Source of the DNA: an uncultured Clostridia bacterium
GTDB taxonomy: Bacteria > Bacillota > Clostridia > Oscillospirales > Ruminococcaceae
NCBI GenBank assembly: GCA_946056455.1
Contig: CAMGJS010000088.1
Span: forward strand, 1 to 5,453
Reading direction: 5' to 3'
Length of the DNA: 5,453 nucleotides
Both the position numbers and the translations under genes were made by a program. Shown in pieces: positions 1 through 5,121 of this stretch. Within the stretch, counting starts at the first letter, position 1. Each line of letters starts with the position of its first letter. Below the pieces are notes generated by a model, which saw only the letters and a program-made list of their open reading frames with translations, did no database searches and had not been told where the DNA came from.

Positions 1-1
1 G

Positions 2-334
2 AACGTTTCAGACAATTATATTAATAAAATTCCTGTTTCTATTATGGTTAGAACAAGAGGATCAGCTGGAACATTCGATAAAGATATTACAATTTACAAA
101 ACAATTCTTAATGGCAAAACTTCGATTATTTTTAATAAAAATTTGGATTTTAATAGTTATTCTAATACTCAAGATGCTTCAATGGCTAAAAATGGAATTA
201 TTATTAATATGTCAAATTTATCTGATATATTTGAATATATGGCCTTTTTAATCGGCATAAAATCGATGCTTTTTCGTTCTGCCATTCGGTCGGTTTCCTT
301 TTCTGCCCGTAAAACTTCTAATGACGGAGCATAG
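2..334 (+). pseudogene. AT-rich partial gene, both ends missing; 3' part is antisense recombinase DNA
   Basis: A plus-strand frame is open from the window edge to a TAG at 332-334. From base 2 to about 240 it looks coding: most codons end in A or T and the product is rich in Asn, Ile, Lys, Ser and Asp (for example FNKNLDFNSYSNTQDASMAK). The first internal ATG is at 44, but the frame is open upstream, so the true start probably lies outside the window. From about 240 the frame runs antisense through the recombinase gene and its residues (AFLIGIKSMLF onward) are probably not native, so the real protein appears cut by a junction. Base composition is far more AT-rich than the rest of the window. 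I do not recognise the family. A second frame (+3) is also open to about 245 but encodes an unnatural run of hydrophobic residues, so I prefer this frame. Confidence 0.4.
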
Positions 335-885
335 GTATTCTCGGCTTTGGGCGGAACGATCAGTACATCAGAATTTTCAATTACTCTTCTGAGAACAGAG
401 CGTATTTGACCGTAAAATACGGTATCGTCTATATAAGTATCGGACTTACAACCGCAGGTGCAAAACCATTTCTCACGGGTACGGCTCCAATTTCGTCTGC
501 GAGTGAAGCGCCCGCCGCACTGCCCGCAAACGGTATGGTATTTAAAATACTTTTCTCGTTCGGAATCGTTTTCCCTTGTGCCGCATTTTTTCAGCCGTAT
601 TTCGTTAGCCCTTTCAAACACCGCTTTATCTACGATAGCGGGGTACTCATCATCTCCCGTATAGTGCGGATTTTCAAGAATACGCCGCACCATATGCTTA
701 TTCCAAACCGTTTTATCTTTATAATACACGGTATTTTCGGCAGTTAAGCGGTCGGCAATTTTCTGTAATGTTCCGCCGCTTATGTACTCATCAAAAATAC
801 CTTTTACAACCGCACTTTCCGTTTCGTTAATTAAAAACCGAAATTGATGTTTATTATATCCGTAAAGAAGCGTTCTCAGTTCCAT
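169..885 (-). CDS. Serine recombinase fragment (recombinase domain plus zinc ribbon, no catalytic domain), C-terminus replaced
   Basis: A 238-residue protein starting at ATG 883-885, preceded by GGAGG seven bases upstream; the frame extends to a GTG at 915 but that lacks a ribosome site. Residues 1-85 match the Recombinase domain that follows the catalytic domain of large serine recombinases (YGYNK, ETESAVVKGIFDEYISGGTL, KIADRL, NPHYTGD). Residues 117-150 form a zinc-ribbon-like segment (CGQC, then CTCGC). The resolvase catalytic domain with its active-site serine, normally about 150-200 residues before this, is absent. Known clostridial elements often carry such catalytic-domain-less partners beside a full recombinase, so the short N-terminus may be natural. 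The C-terminus is not: after about residue 216 (PIKKAI) the sequence enters AT-rich foreign DNA and stops after about 22 residues. The usual coiled-coil tail is missing. It overlaps the upstream gene by 10 bases, suggesting translational coupling. Activity is doubtful. Confidence 0.8.
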   Translation of the reverse strand: MELRTLLYGYNKHQFRFLINETESAVVKGIFDEYISGGTLQKIADRLTAENTVYYKDKTVWNKHMVRRILENPHYTGDDEYPAIVDKAVFERANEIRLKKCGTRENDSEREKYFKYHTVCGQCGGRFTRRRNWSRTREKWFCTCGCKSDTYIDDTVFYGQIRSVLRRVIENSDVLIVPPKAENTYAPSLEVLRAEKETDRMAERKSIDFMPIKKAIYSNISDKFDILIIIPFLAIEAS

Positions 886-1898
886 ATAATTTCCTCCCCC
901 AGTTTTATACCGCACCGAAGCTCAAACACAAGGCTGTCCGGCATTACAGCCACCTTATTCACCAGCTTGTCAAAAATATTGAAATCGAAAAGAAGAATTG
1001 CCTGCGGTAATTCTTCAAGCTCCTGCATTGCTTCACGCAGCAGCTCAATACACCGTTCCTCCTCGTTATTGTTCATAAGCTTTATTCGGCGGCTTCTCAG
1101 CTCGTTTATGCGTTGCTTGATTTCCCCGGTCTGTTCAATGAAGGTGATCTCGTCAATAATCTTTTGCGAGTGAAAGCGTACATACATAGCGTTTTGCTCG
1201 GCAAGTTCCGCAAGCTCCGTATCAATGTCAAGCACGGCAGAGCTGCTGTTAAAAAATGCTTTTCTCAGTTCCAAAAGCTTTTGATAAGCGTCTTTAATGA
1301 TAAGCTCTCTGTGCTGCTGCAATCGGTTATACATAAAAACAAAGCTCTTTTTGAGCGCTCCTTCCGATAGCGGGTGTGTTTTGCACCTTTGCCCGGCAAC
1401 ACCGTTTTTTGAACAGATCCAAGTCGGTTCACTGCCGACAATCCTCTTTTTGTATACCCATCCGCAATCGCCGCAAACAAGTTTGCCTGAAAATCCGTTC
1501 GGATTTTTTCCTTGTTTATTTTCGTATATACGCATATTGTTTTCAAGCATCTGCCGAACGGTATCAAAGGTTACTTTGTCAATAATCGCCTCATGCGTCT
1601 TTTCAACATAATAAGAGGAGAATGCAAGGAGCAGGCAGAAGATAATGCCCTTGACAGTGGTTGCAGCACATCCAAAAAAATAGAACAGCGAAAGGGCTGT
1701 GAGCGCCGCAATAACCGTAAAGAAAAGCACCGCCTTTTTCTTATTTCCCTTGTATACTTTCGACGCATACAGGCTGATAAAAACGGCTGTAAGCACTGTC
1801 AGCGCAAGCAGCACGATCCCGTTTACAAGAATAAGCGGATTCTCCGTTATTTCCGGTGTGATTCGCGGCATAATCGGTCGTATCATTAAGTGTTTCAT
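876..1898 (-). CDS. Chimeric ORF: membrane N-terminus (probable A24 prepilin peptidase) fused to serine recombinase C-terminal half
   Basis: A 340-residue frame with ATG at 1898 and a modest AGGGG ribosome site seven bases upstream. Residues 1-96 are membrane protein: hydrophobic segments at about 22-44, 57-77 and 80-95, with a Lys-rich loop (KGNKKK) between the first two. The position after the pilin-like genes and the ending CLLLAFSSY, where A24 peptidases continue with Asp-X-X-Thr/Arg around the first catalytic Asp, suggest the N-terminus of a prepilin peptidase; this is inference. From about residue 97 (YYVEKTHEAIIDKVTFDTV) it is unmistakably the C-terminal half of a large serine recombinase: end of the Recombinase domain, zinc ribbon at 142-172 (CGDC, CSK, RCK), and a coiled coil at about 185-295. 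Neither half is complete: the peptidase lacks its catalytic aspartates and the recombinase its catalytic serine domain. The frame is intact across the junction (about 1605-1615), so a hybrid could be made, but probably has neither activity. Confidence 0.75.
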   Translation of the reverse strand: MKHLMIRPIMPRITPEITENPLILVNGIVLLALTVLTAVFISLYASKVYKGNKKKAVLFFTVIAALTALSLFYFFGCAATTVKGIIFCLLLAFSSYYVEKTHEAIIDKVTFDTVRQMLENNMRIYENKQGKNPNGFSGKLVCGDCGWVYKKRIVGSEPTWICSKNGVAGQRCKTHPLSEGALKKSFVFMYNRLQQHRELIIKDAYQKLLELRKAFFNSSSAVLDIDTELAELAEQNAMYVRFHSQKIIDEITFIEQTGEIKQRINELRSRRIKLMNNNEEERCIELLREAMQELEELPQAILLFDFNIFDKLVNKVAVMPDSLVFELRCGIKLGEEIIWN

Positions 1899-1920
1899 TT
1901 ATTCGCCCCTTTTTAAGAAA

Positions 1921-1955
1921 ATAGGCGGAGGGGTGCCGCCTATGACACCCCTCCG
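1921..1955 (-). promoter_or_regulatory. Intercistronic region with two mutually exclusive hairpins
   Basis: In the 67-base gap after the second pilin-like gene, minus-strand RNA can form CGGAGGGGTG pairing with CACCCCTCCG (1946-1955 with 1926-1935, 10 bp, 10-base loop). Alternatively it can form ATAGGCGG pairing with CCGCCTAT (1936-1943 with 1921-1928, 8 bp, 7-base loop), which is followed directly by TTTCTT. The two share bases and cannot coexist. The second resembles a weak intrinsic terminator and the first an antiterminator, or the strong stem may simply protect the upstream pilin-like mRNA and lower expression of the downstream gene. Pairing is seen; function is inferred. Confidence 0.5.
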
Positions 1956-1965
1956 TCCGTTTGGT

Positions 1966-2187
1966 TTAGCCTGCGTAATTGAACAAGCCCTGAATCTTGG
2001 TCGTTACGGTAGGCATAATGGTGGTGTTAAAGAGTACATACAGACCTGCGAGCAGGAGCGCTCCGATAACAACGGCGATGAGAATTTTTACGCCGGAGTC
2101 AACATAGCCCTCAGCCTTCTTGCAGGCGACAGCGGCGCGAACGGTGGAAATTGCGGTATTTACCTTATTTCTGATTTTCTTGAACAT
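1966..2187 (-). CDS. Small pilin-like membrane protein, copy 2 (DUF6133-like)
   Basis: A 73-residue protein with ATG at 2187 and GAGGT about seven bases upstream. A basic, amphipathic N-terminus (MFKKIRNKVNTAISTVRAAV) is followed by KKAEGYVDSG and one hydrophobic segment at about 33-53 (VKILIAVVIGALLLAGLYVLF), then a short polar tail. This layout, a short basic leader, a Gly just before a hydrophobic helix, and small size, is that of Flp/type IVb pilins cut by A24 peptidases; a cut after Gly27 is possible, although the usual Glu at mature position 5 is replaced by Gly. I recall near-identical proteins as DUF6133 in clostridial integrative elements. It differs from the upstream copy at 6 of 73 positions, four of them in the last eight residues. 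An alternative is a small holin-like or structural transfer protein. The pilin role is inference. Confidence 0.8.
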   Translation of the reverse strand: MFKKIRNKVNTAISTVRAAVACKKAEGYVDSGVKILIAVVIGALLLAGLYVLFNTTIMPTVTTKIQGLFNYAG

Positions 2188-2210
2188 AATTTTTACCTCA
2201 TTCTTTCTTT
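1994..2210 (-). repeat. Direct repeat, copy B (pilin-like gene and its ribosome site)
   Basis: Matches 2262-2478 at a constant offset of 268 bases, with 8 mismatches over 217 bases by my count (about 96% identity) and no gaps. It covers the leader and ribosome site and codons 1 to about 65 of the gene but not the last codons, which have diverged. Confidence 0.9.
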
Positions 2211-2233
2211 TTTGATTTCGGGTGGATTACGGA

Positions 2234-2455
2234 TTAACCGTTATACGAGAAAAGCTCGGTGATCTTGGTCGTTACGGTGGGCATAATGGTGGTGTTAAAG
2301 AGCACATACAGACCGCCGAGCAGGAGCGCTCCGATAACAACGGCGATGAGAATTTTTACGCCGGAGTCAACATAGCCCTCAGCCTTCTTGCAGGCGACAG
2401 CGGCGCGAACGGTGGAAATTGCGGTGTTTACCTTGTTTCTGATCTTCTTGAGCAT
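2234..2455 (-). CDS. Small pilin-like membrane protein, copy 1 (DUF6133-like)
   Basis: A 73-residue protein with ATG at 2455 and the same GAGGT ribosome site as its downstream paralogue. It has a basic N-terminus (MLKKIRNKVNTAISTVRAAV), KKAEGYVDSG, a single hydrophobic helix at about 33-53, and the tail TTKITELFSYNG. Differences from the other copy are at residues 2, 47, 66, 67, 70 and 72, so variation is concentrated at the C-terminal tail, the part a pilin subunit would expose. The 46-base gap between the two genes and the shared leader indicate a tandem duplication within one transcript. Like its partner it may be a major or minor subunit of a Tad/Flp-like filament or channel; the next gene downstream appears to have begun as a prepilin peptidase, which supports that reading. 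No experimental function is known to me. Confidence 0.8.
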   Translation of the reverse strand: MLKKIRNKVNTAISTVRAAVACKKAEGYVDSGVKILIAVVIGALLLGGLYVLFNTTIMPTVTTKITELFSYNG

Positions 2456-2478
2456 AATTTTTACCTCATTCTTTCTTT
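2262..2478 (-). repeat. Direct repeat, copy A (pilin-like gene and its ribosome site)
   Basis: Partner of 1994-2210. The left repeat boundary falls between codons 65 and 66 of the gene, so the duplicated unit carries everything except the variable tail. The right boundary lies in the T-rich leader upstream of the ribosome site. Confidence 0.9.
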
Positions 2479-2509
2479 GATTTGTTTTGTGGGTTTTCTG
2501 TGCTTTGGC

Positions 2510-2791
2510 TTATTCAGCCTTTTCAGCGAGCTTCTGCTCGTAAGCCGCAAACACGGCGGCTTCCAAGCTCTTACGAACTTCGGACTTGATAGGGTGAACG
2601 ATATCACGGCGGACATCCTTACCGTCAGCGTCCTTGAAAGTCGCATAAGGCATCGCAACAAACTGCGCGTTCTCGGTCTTGATTACTCTGACATTGTGGA
2701 TAGTAAAGGAACCGTCCACGGTGACAGAAGCAAGAGCCTTGAGGGGCTTGCCGTTCTCGATGACCTTGCGGATTTTCACATCAAACTGCAT
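2510..2791 (-). CDS. SpoVG-family protein
   Basis: A 93-residue protein, ATG at 2791, with AAAGGAGG nine bases upstream. It matches SpoVG along its length: an N-terminal beta strand (FDVKIRKVIENGKPLKALAS), VTVDGSFTIHNVRVI, the hallmark FVAMPYATF at about 44-52, DIVHPI at about 63-68, and a C-terminal helix (VRKSLEAAVFAAYEQ). In Bacillus and Listeria SpoVG affects septation, sporulation and virulence and binds nucleic acid. In mobile elements of Clostridia a SpoVG-like gene often follows parB, where it may regulate transfer genes; that role is inference. It lies 109 bases after parB, with its own possible promoter in the gap, and 54 bases before the first pilin-like gene, probably in the same transcript. 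The gene symbol is left blank because this is an element-borne paralogue, not the chromosomal spoVG. Confidence 0.9.
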   Translation of the reverse strand: MQFDVKIRKVIENGKPLKALASVTVDGSFTIHNVRVIKTENAQFVAMPYATFKDADGKDVRRDIVHPIKSEVRKSLEAAVFAAYEQKLAEKAE

Positions 2792-2821
2792 ACTGTTTTT
2801 CCTCCTTTCCTCTTGGATTTT

Positions 2822-2849
2822 TATATAAGTGAAATAGCGGACAGGGCAA
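2822..2849 (-). promoter_or_regulatory. Possible internal promoter before the spoVG-like gene
   Basis: Minus-strand TTGCCC (2844-2849) and TATATA (2822-2827) lie 16 bases apart, with an alternative TATAAA two bases further down. They sit in the gap between parB and the spoVG-like gene and would give a leader of about 25 bases. This would allow the spoVG/pilin-like genes to be expressed independently of parAB. The -35 matches the consensus at only four of six positions. Confidence 0.4.
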
Positions 2850-2900
2850 CAAAAAAGACCGGGAAAGCCTTTGCCTTCTCAGCCTTGTGCGCACATTTTA

Positions 2901-3857
2901 TTACCTTGCCTGCTCCCGTTGCTTCTTTAAATATTTCTGATAATGCTCCAGAGCCTTTATAACATAATCCTCCGCCATACTGTCGGTATAGTCCTTGGGG
3001 ATATACGGCTTTAAGCGGTCAAAGGAAAACTTGAATTTGGGCTTTTGGTTCGGCTTTTCTTCTGCCATAATGTCCTGAACCTTATCGTAGCTTACTTCGC
3101 CCGCCTCAAATGCTTTTCTGATACGGATCGCCTGATCGTGTGACGGAAACGCTTCGGTTTCGTCGATACGGTCAACAATATCCCGTTGAGTTTCTTCGTC
3201 GAGATAGGAAAGCTCAACAGCCGGTCGCATTTTCATCTGACCCTTGTCCACAAACTCTTGCAGCTCTGGGACAAGGTAGGTAAGACGGATATATCTTTGG
3301 ATTTGTCTTGCACTGTCCTCGCTCTTTTCAGCAAGTTGTTCATCTGAACGATTCATACGCCCATCTTCAAAATCTGCGCCCTCTGGGCGCACATTATTCT
3401 TTGATGGTCTGCCTGGCAGTCTTTTTATTGCCTCTAATTTCATCTTATATGCTTTTCCTTTATCCGACGGAGCAATCTCCGAGCGCTGACTGTTAGAGTC
3501 CACCATTAAAATAATGGCCTCATCGCGGCTGACTTCCACAACCTCACAACGAATGGTTTGAAGTCCGAGCCTTTCGGAGGCGTGTTTACGCCTATGACCG
3601 GAAATCATTTCATATCTGCCGTCATCCTTTTTTCGCACCATAGCAGGAGTGATAACCCCTCTGTCCTTGATACTTTCCATAAGGTTCTGCATATCCTCAT
3701 CATCAAGGACACGGTAGGGGTGATCGGGGAAATCGTCAATTTCCGAAAGTGGGATGTCAAAGATTTTCGGCAGCTTATTCTCGGCTCGCTCTTTATCGTT
3801 CATAAACAGCTCATCGAGAGCCGTCATCCCTAAATCGAGCTTTTTCACGCGCGGCAA
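2901..3857 (-). CDS. parB: ParB/Spo0J-family partition protein
   Basis: A 318-residue protein. The start is TTG at 3857, chosen because AGGAGG inside the end of parA lies nine bases upstream; a GTG at 3848 would be too far away. Residues 34-125 are the ParB N-terminal nuclease/CTPase-like domain: IPLSEIDDFPDHPYR, the loop RGVITPAMVRKKDDGRYEMI, and the signature SGHRRKHASERLG at 86-98, which corresponds to the CTP-binding GxxRxxA box. Residues about 170-225 hold the helix-turn-helix region (EQLAEKSEDSARQIQRYIRL). The tail from about 240 is charged and probably helical, where ParB proteins usually dimerise. It would bind centromere-like sites and work with the ParA encoded just upstream to keep the excised or replicating element in dividing cells. 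No copy of the chromosomal parS palindrome is evident in the window, so its site is unknown. The 47-base overlap with parA implies coupled translation. Confidence 0.93.
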   Translation of the reverse strand: MPRVKKLDLGMTALDELFMNDKERAENKLPKIFDIPLSEIDDFPDHPYRVLDDEDMQNLMESIKDRGVITPAMVRKKDDGRYEMISGHRRKHASERLGLQTIRCEVVEVSRDEAIILMVDSNSQRSEIAPSDKGKAYKMKLEAIKRLPGRPSKNNVRPEGADFEDGRMNRSDEQLAEKSEDSARQIQRYIRLTYLVPELQEFVDKGQMKMRPAVELSYLDEETQRDIVDRIDETEAFPSHDQAIRIRKAFEAGEVSYDKVQDIMAEEKPNQKPKFKFSFDRLKPYIPKDYTDSMAEDYVIKALEHYQKYLKKQREQAR

Positions 3858-4635
3858 TATCCAGCACCTCCTTCGTCAGATTTTTGTATGCGTTGGCAAC
3901 CTTACATTTGCCGTCATAGGCAAAAATGCTTTTGCCCTCCATATTTGCTTCTGTAACTCGCACGGAGGCGGGGATAAAGGTGTCAAACACATTGATTTTC
4001 ATTCCGAAAGTCTCGCGCATTGACTCAATTACCGACCTGTCATTTACGGTTCGTGCGTCCACCATTGTAAAGAGGATACCGTCGATTTTAAGGTCGGGAT
4101 TGATACCGCGCTTTACCTGCGAATAGGTACGCAATAACAGGTCAAGACCTTTGGTAGACAAAATTCTCGGCTGACTCGGTACGATAATACTGTCCGCCGC
4201 AACAAAAGCGTTGATCGGCAGAAGTCCGAGCGACGGGGTGCAATCAATGAGAATATAGTCGTAGTTCTTTTTGATCTGATTGACATAGGTTCTCATAATG
4301 CACTCTCGGCTCATCACCGTAAACAGATAGCTTTCAATTCCGGACAGCTCCACATTGCAGGGCATAAGGTCGATACCCTCGTTACAATGAATAATACCGT
4401 AGTCATCATTAAACGGTTTGTTGTCGATTACCTTACTCATTAAGGTTGCAAGGGAAATATCCAACTCGTCCGGTCTTTTGATTCCGAGACTGATGGAAAG
4501 CGAACCCTGCGGATCGGCGTCAATAAGCAAAACCTTTTTGCCTTTCATTTTAAGACCGACGCCGAGATTCAATGCGGTAGTAGATTTGCCCGTACCTCCT
4601 TTCTGATTTTCGATTGCAATTACCTTGCAGTTCAC
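3811..4635 (-). CDS. parA: ParA-family (Soj-like) partition ATPase
   Basis: A 274-residue protein beginning with GTG at 4635; AAGGAGGT (4643-4650) lies about eight bases upstream and no better start exists. The deviant Walker A motif is QKGGTGKSTT at 11-20 with the signature Lys at 12; Walker A' is LLIDADPQG at 36-44; Walker B is YILIDCTPSLG at 127-137. Length and the lack of an N-terminal helix-turn-helix match chromosomal-type or type Ib ParA/Soj rather than the long P1-type ATPases. Such proteins bind DNA nonspecifically as ATP dimers and are released by ParB, which moves or spreads the partner DNA. Here it heads the operon parA-parB-spoVG-pilin-like genes, so it probably serves stabilisation of the integrative element. 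A role in positioning a transfer apparatus (as for CpaE-like ATPases) is less likely given the adjacent parB. Confidence 0.95.
   Translation of the reverse strand: MNCKVIAIENQKGGTGKSTTALNLGVGLKMKGKKVLLIDADPQGSLSISLGIKRPDELDISLATLMSKVIDNKPFNDDYGIIHCNEGIDLMPCNVELSGIESYLFTVMSRECIMRTYVNQIKKNYDYILIDCTPSLGLLPINAFVAADSIIVPSQPRILSTKGLDLLLRTYSQVKRGINPDLKIDGILFTMVDARTVNDRSVIESMRETFGMKINVFDTFIPASVRVTEANMEGKSIFAYDGKCKVANAYKNLTKEVLDIAAREKARFRDDGSR
3866..3872 (-). promoter_or_regulatory. Shine-Dalgarno site for parB inside parA
   Basis: AGGAGGT on the minus strand lies within the last codons of parA, nine bases before a TTG codon. It decides the parB start at 3857 and means ribosomes load on parB while parA is still being read. 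Confidence 0.75.
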
Positions 4636-4666
4636 TTCGTTAACCTCCTTTGTTTTTCAGCCGCAA

Positions 4667-4685
4667 AGTATACGGCTATGTACGG
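4667..4685 (-). promoter_or_regulatory. Possible parA promoter -10 with two TACGG repeats
   Basis: Minus-strand TATACT (4667-4672) could be a -10 element, giving a short leader before the parA ribosome site; I see no good -35 at 16-18 bases. Plus-strand TACGG occurs at 4671-4675 and 4681-4685, exactly ten bases (one helical turn) apart, which could be an operator for autoregulation. Weak evidence. Confidence 0.25.
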
Positions 4686-4707
4686 TTACAAGGAAAAAAA
4701 CGGGCAT

Positions 4708-4754
4708 AAAAAAAGACCGTAAAATCTTTATATGTAATAAAGAAATTACGGTCT
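4708..4754 (-). terminator. Intrinsic terminator upstream of parA
   Basis: In minus-strand RNA, AGACCGTAA (4746-4754) pairs with TTACGGTCT (4714-4722), with an inner stem CTTTA/TAAAG (4738-4742 with 4726-4730), followed by seven T. It would stop transcription arriving from the tRNA side before the parA operon. If the operon promoter lay further upstream it could act as an attenuator instead. Confidence 0.75.
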
Positions 4755-4762
4755 GAATATAT

Positions 4763-4874
4763 GTCGTGAGTTCGAATCCGTGTTGAGAAGTAGGGCAAGA
4801 ACAGGGTAAGCTATGGAAATGAAAAAAGGGACTTAAAATCCGGAAAATTTCATATCCCCGGTTCAAGTCCCTTT
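4763..4874 (+). other. tRNA-like fragments, candidate attachment region of the element
   Basis: This lies in the 361-base stretch without a gene between parA and tRNA-Gln. GTCGTGAGTTCGAATCC (4763-4779) resembles the T-arm of a tRNA. GGGACTTAAAATCC (4828-4841) matches the anticodon arm of tRNA-Leu(UAA), and CCGGTTCAAGTCC (4858-4870) follows at about the right distance to be its T-arm. There is no convincing D-arm or acceptor stem, so these are not intact tRNA genes. Tyrosine integrases often use tRNA anticodon or T-loops as attachment cores, and the element operon begins just to the left while chromosomal tRNAs lie to the right. A different reading of the second part is a hairpin: AAAGGGACTT (4825-4834) pairs with AAGTCCCTTT (4865-4874), with T residues after it on the minus strand, that is, a terminator. 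Confidence 0.4.
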
Positions 4875-4938
4875 GGTCGAACATATTATTGAATTTTGTG
4901 CCCTAAAACTGCTTTTTGATTTTTGCCCCATAAATGCT

Positions 4939-4968
4939 TGAAAACCCTTGAAATATCAAGGGTTTTCA
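4939..4968 (-). terminator. Strong hairpin, probable terminator of the tRNA transcript
   Basis: A perfect 13-bp inverted repeat (TGAAAACCCTTGA and TCAAGGGTTTTCA) with a four-base loop lies 28 bases beyond the 3' end of tRNA-Gln. The 3' arm ends in TTTT in either direction, though the following run is interrupted by CA. It could also mark the chromosomal side of an attachment region. Confidence 0.65.
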
Positions 4969-4996
4969 GGCTTTGTGCTTTTTAGTCGCACAGTTA

Positions 4997-5071
4997 TGGC
5001 TGGGGTGGCAGGATTCGAACCTACGCATGCAGCAGTCAAAGTGCTGTGTCTTACCGCTTGACGACACCCCA
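4997..5071 (-). tRNA. tRNA-Gln (anticodon TTG)
   Basis: A complete cloverleaf with encoded CCA. The acceptor stem TGGGGTG/CACCCCA has 7 pairs and the discriminator is G. The D-stem is GTC/GAC, the anticodon stem CAGCA/TGCTG carries the loop CTTTGAC (anticodon TTG), and the T-arm is GTAGG-TTCGAAT-CCTGC. It reads CAA and, by wobble of a modified U34 or G34-independent pairing, CAG. It lies 50 bases downstream of tRNA-His on the same strand and probably shares its promoter. Confidence 0.96.
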
Positions 5072-5090
5072 AGGTGTATTTTATTATTGA

Positions 5091-5120
5091 AAAAGCGACT
5101 TGACTTAACAAGCCGCTTTT
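5091..5120 (-). other. Hairpin between the two tRNA genes
   Basis: AAAAGCG-A-CTTG (5091-5102) pairs with CAAG-C-CGCTTTT (5109-5120), with one mismatch and a six-base loop, and a short T run follows in minus-strand RNA. It may be a processing spacer structure or a partial terminator that lowers tRNA-Gln relative to tRNA-His. A weak promoter-like TTGTTA/AATAAT pair downstream of it could serve tRNA-Gln. Confidence 0.45.
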
Positions 5121-5121
5121 A

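Noticed and set aside
1265..1567. Minus-strand 100-codon frame inside the fusion gene
   Set aside because: Out-of-frame shadow of the recombinase portion, which has clear domain matches.
1699..2262. Plus-strand open frame of 187 codons
   Set aside because: Antisense shadow spanning two genes and the intergenic hairpin; no recognisable domain or ribosome site.
1994..2478. CRISPR-like or other array
   Set aside because: Only two long copies exist and each contains a whole gene, so this is a gene duplication, not an array.
2222..2962. A long plus-strand open frame of 246 codons opposite the pilin-like, spoVG and parB genes
   Set aside because: It is the antisense of well-supported genes, has no ribosome site, and its repeated segment only mirrors the duplicated pilin-like genes.
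2792..4700. parS-like site for ParB
   Set aside because: I looked for the TGTTTCACGTGAAACA-type palindrome and close variants and saw none in the window; the ParB target must be different or outside.
4763..4874. An intact third tRNA gene on the plus strand
   Set aside because: No acceptor stem or D-arm can be formed; the T-stems are mostly mismatched.
4657..4884. Minus-strand 75-codon frame upstream of parA
   Set aside because: It runs through the terminator hairpin and the tRNA-like fragments, has an implausible composition and no ribosome site.
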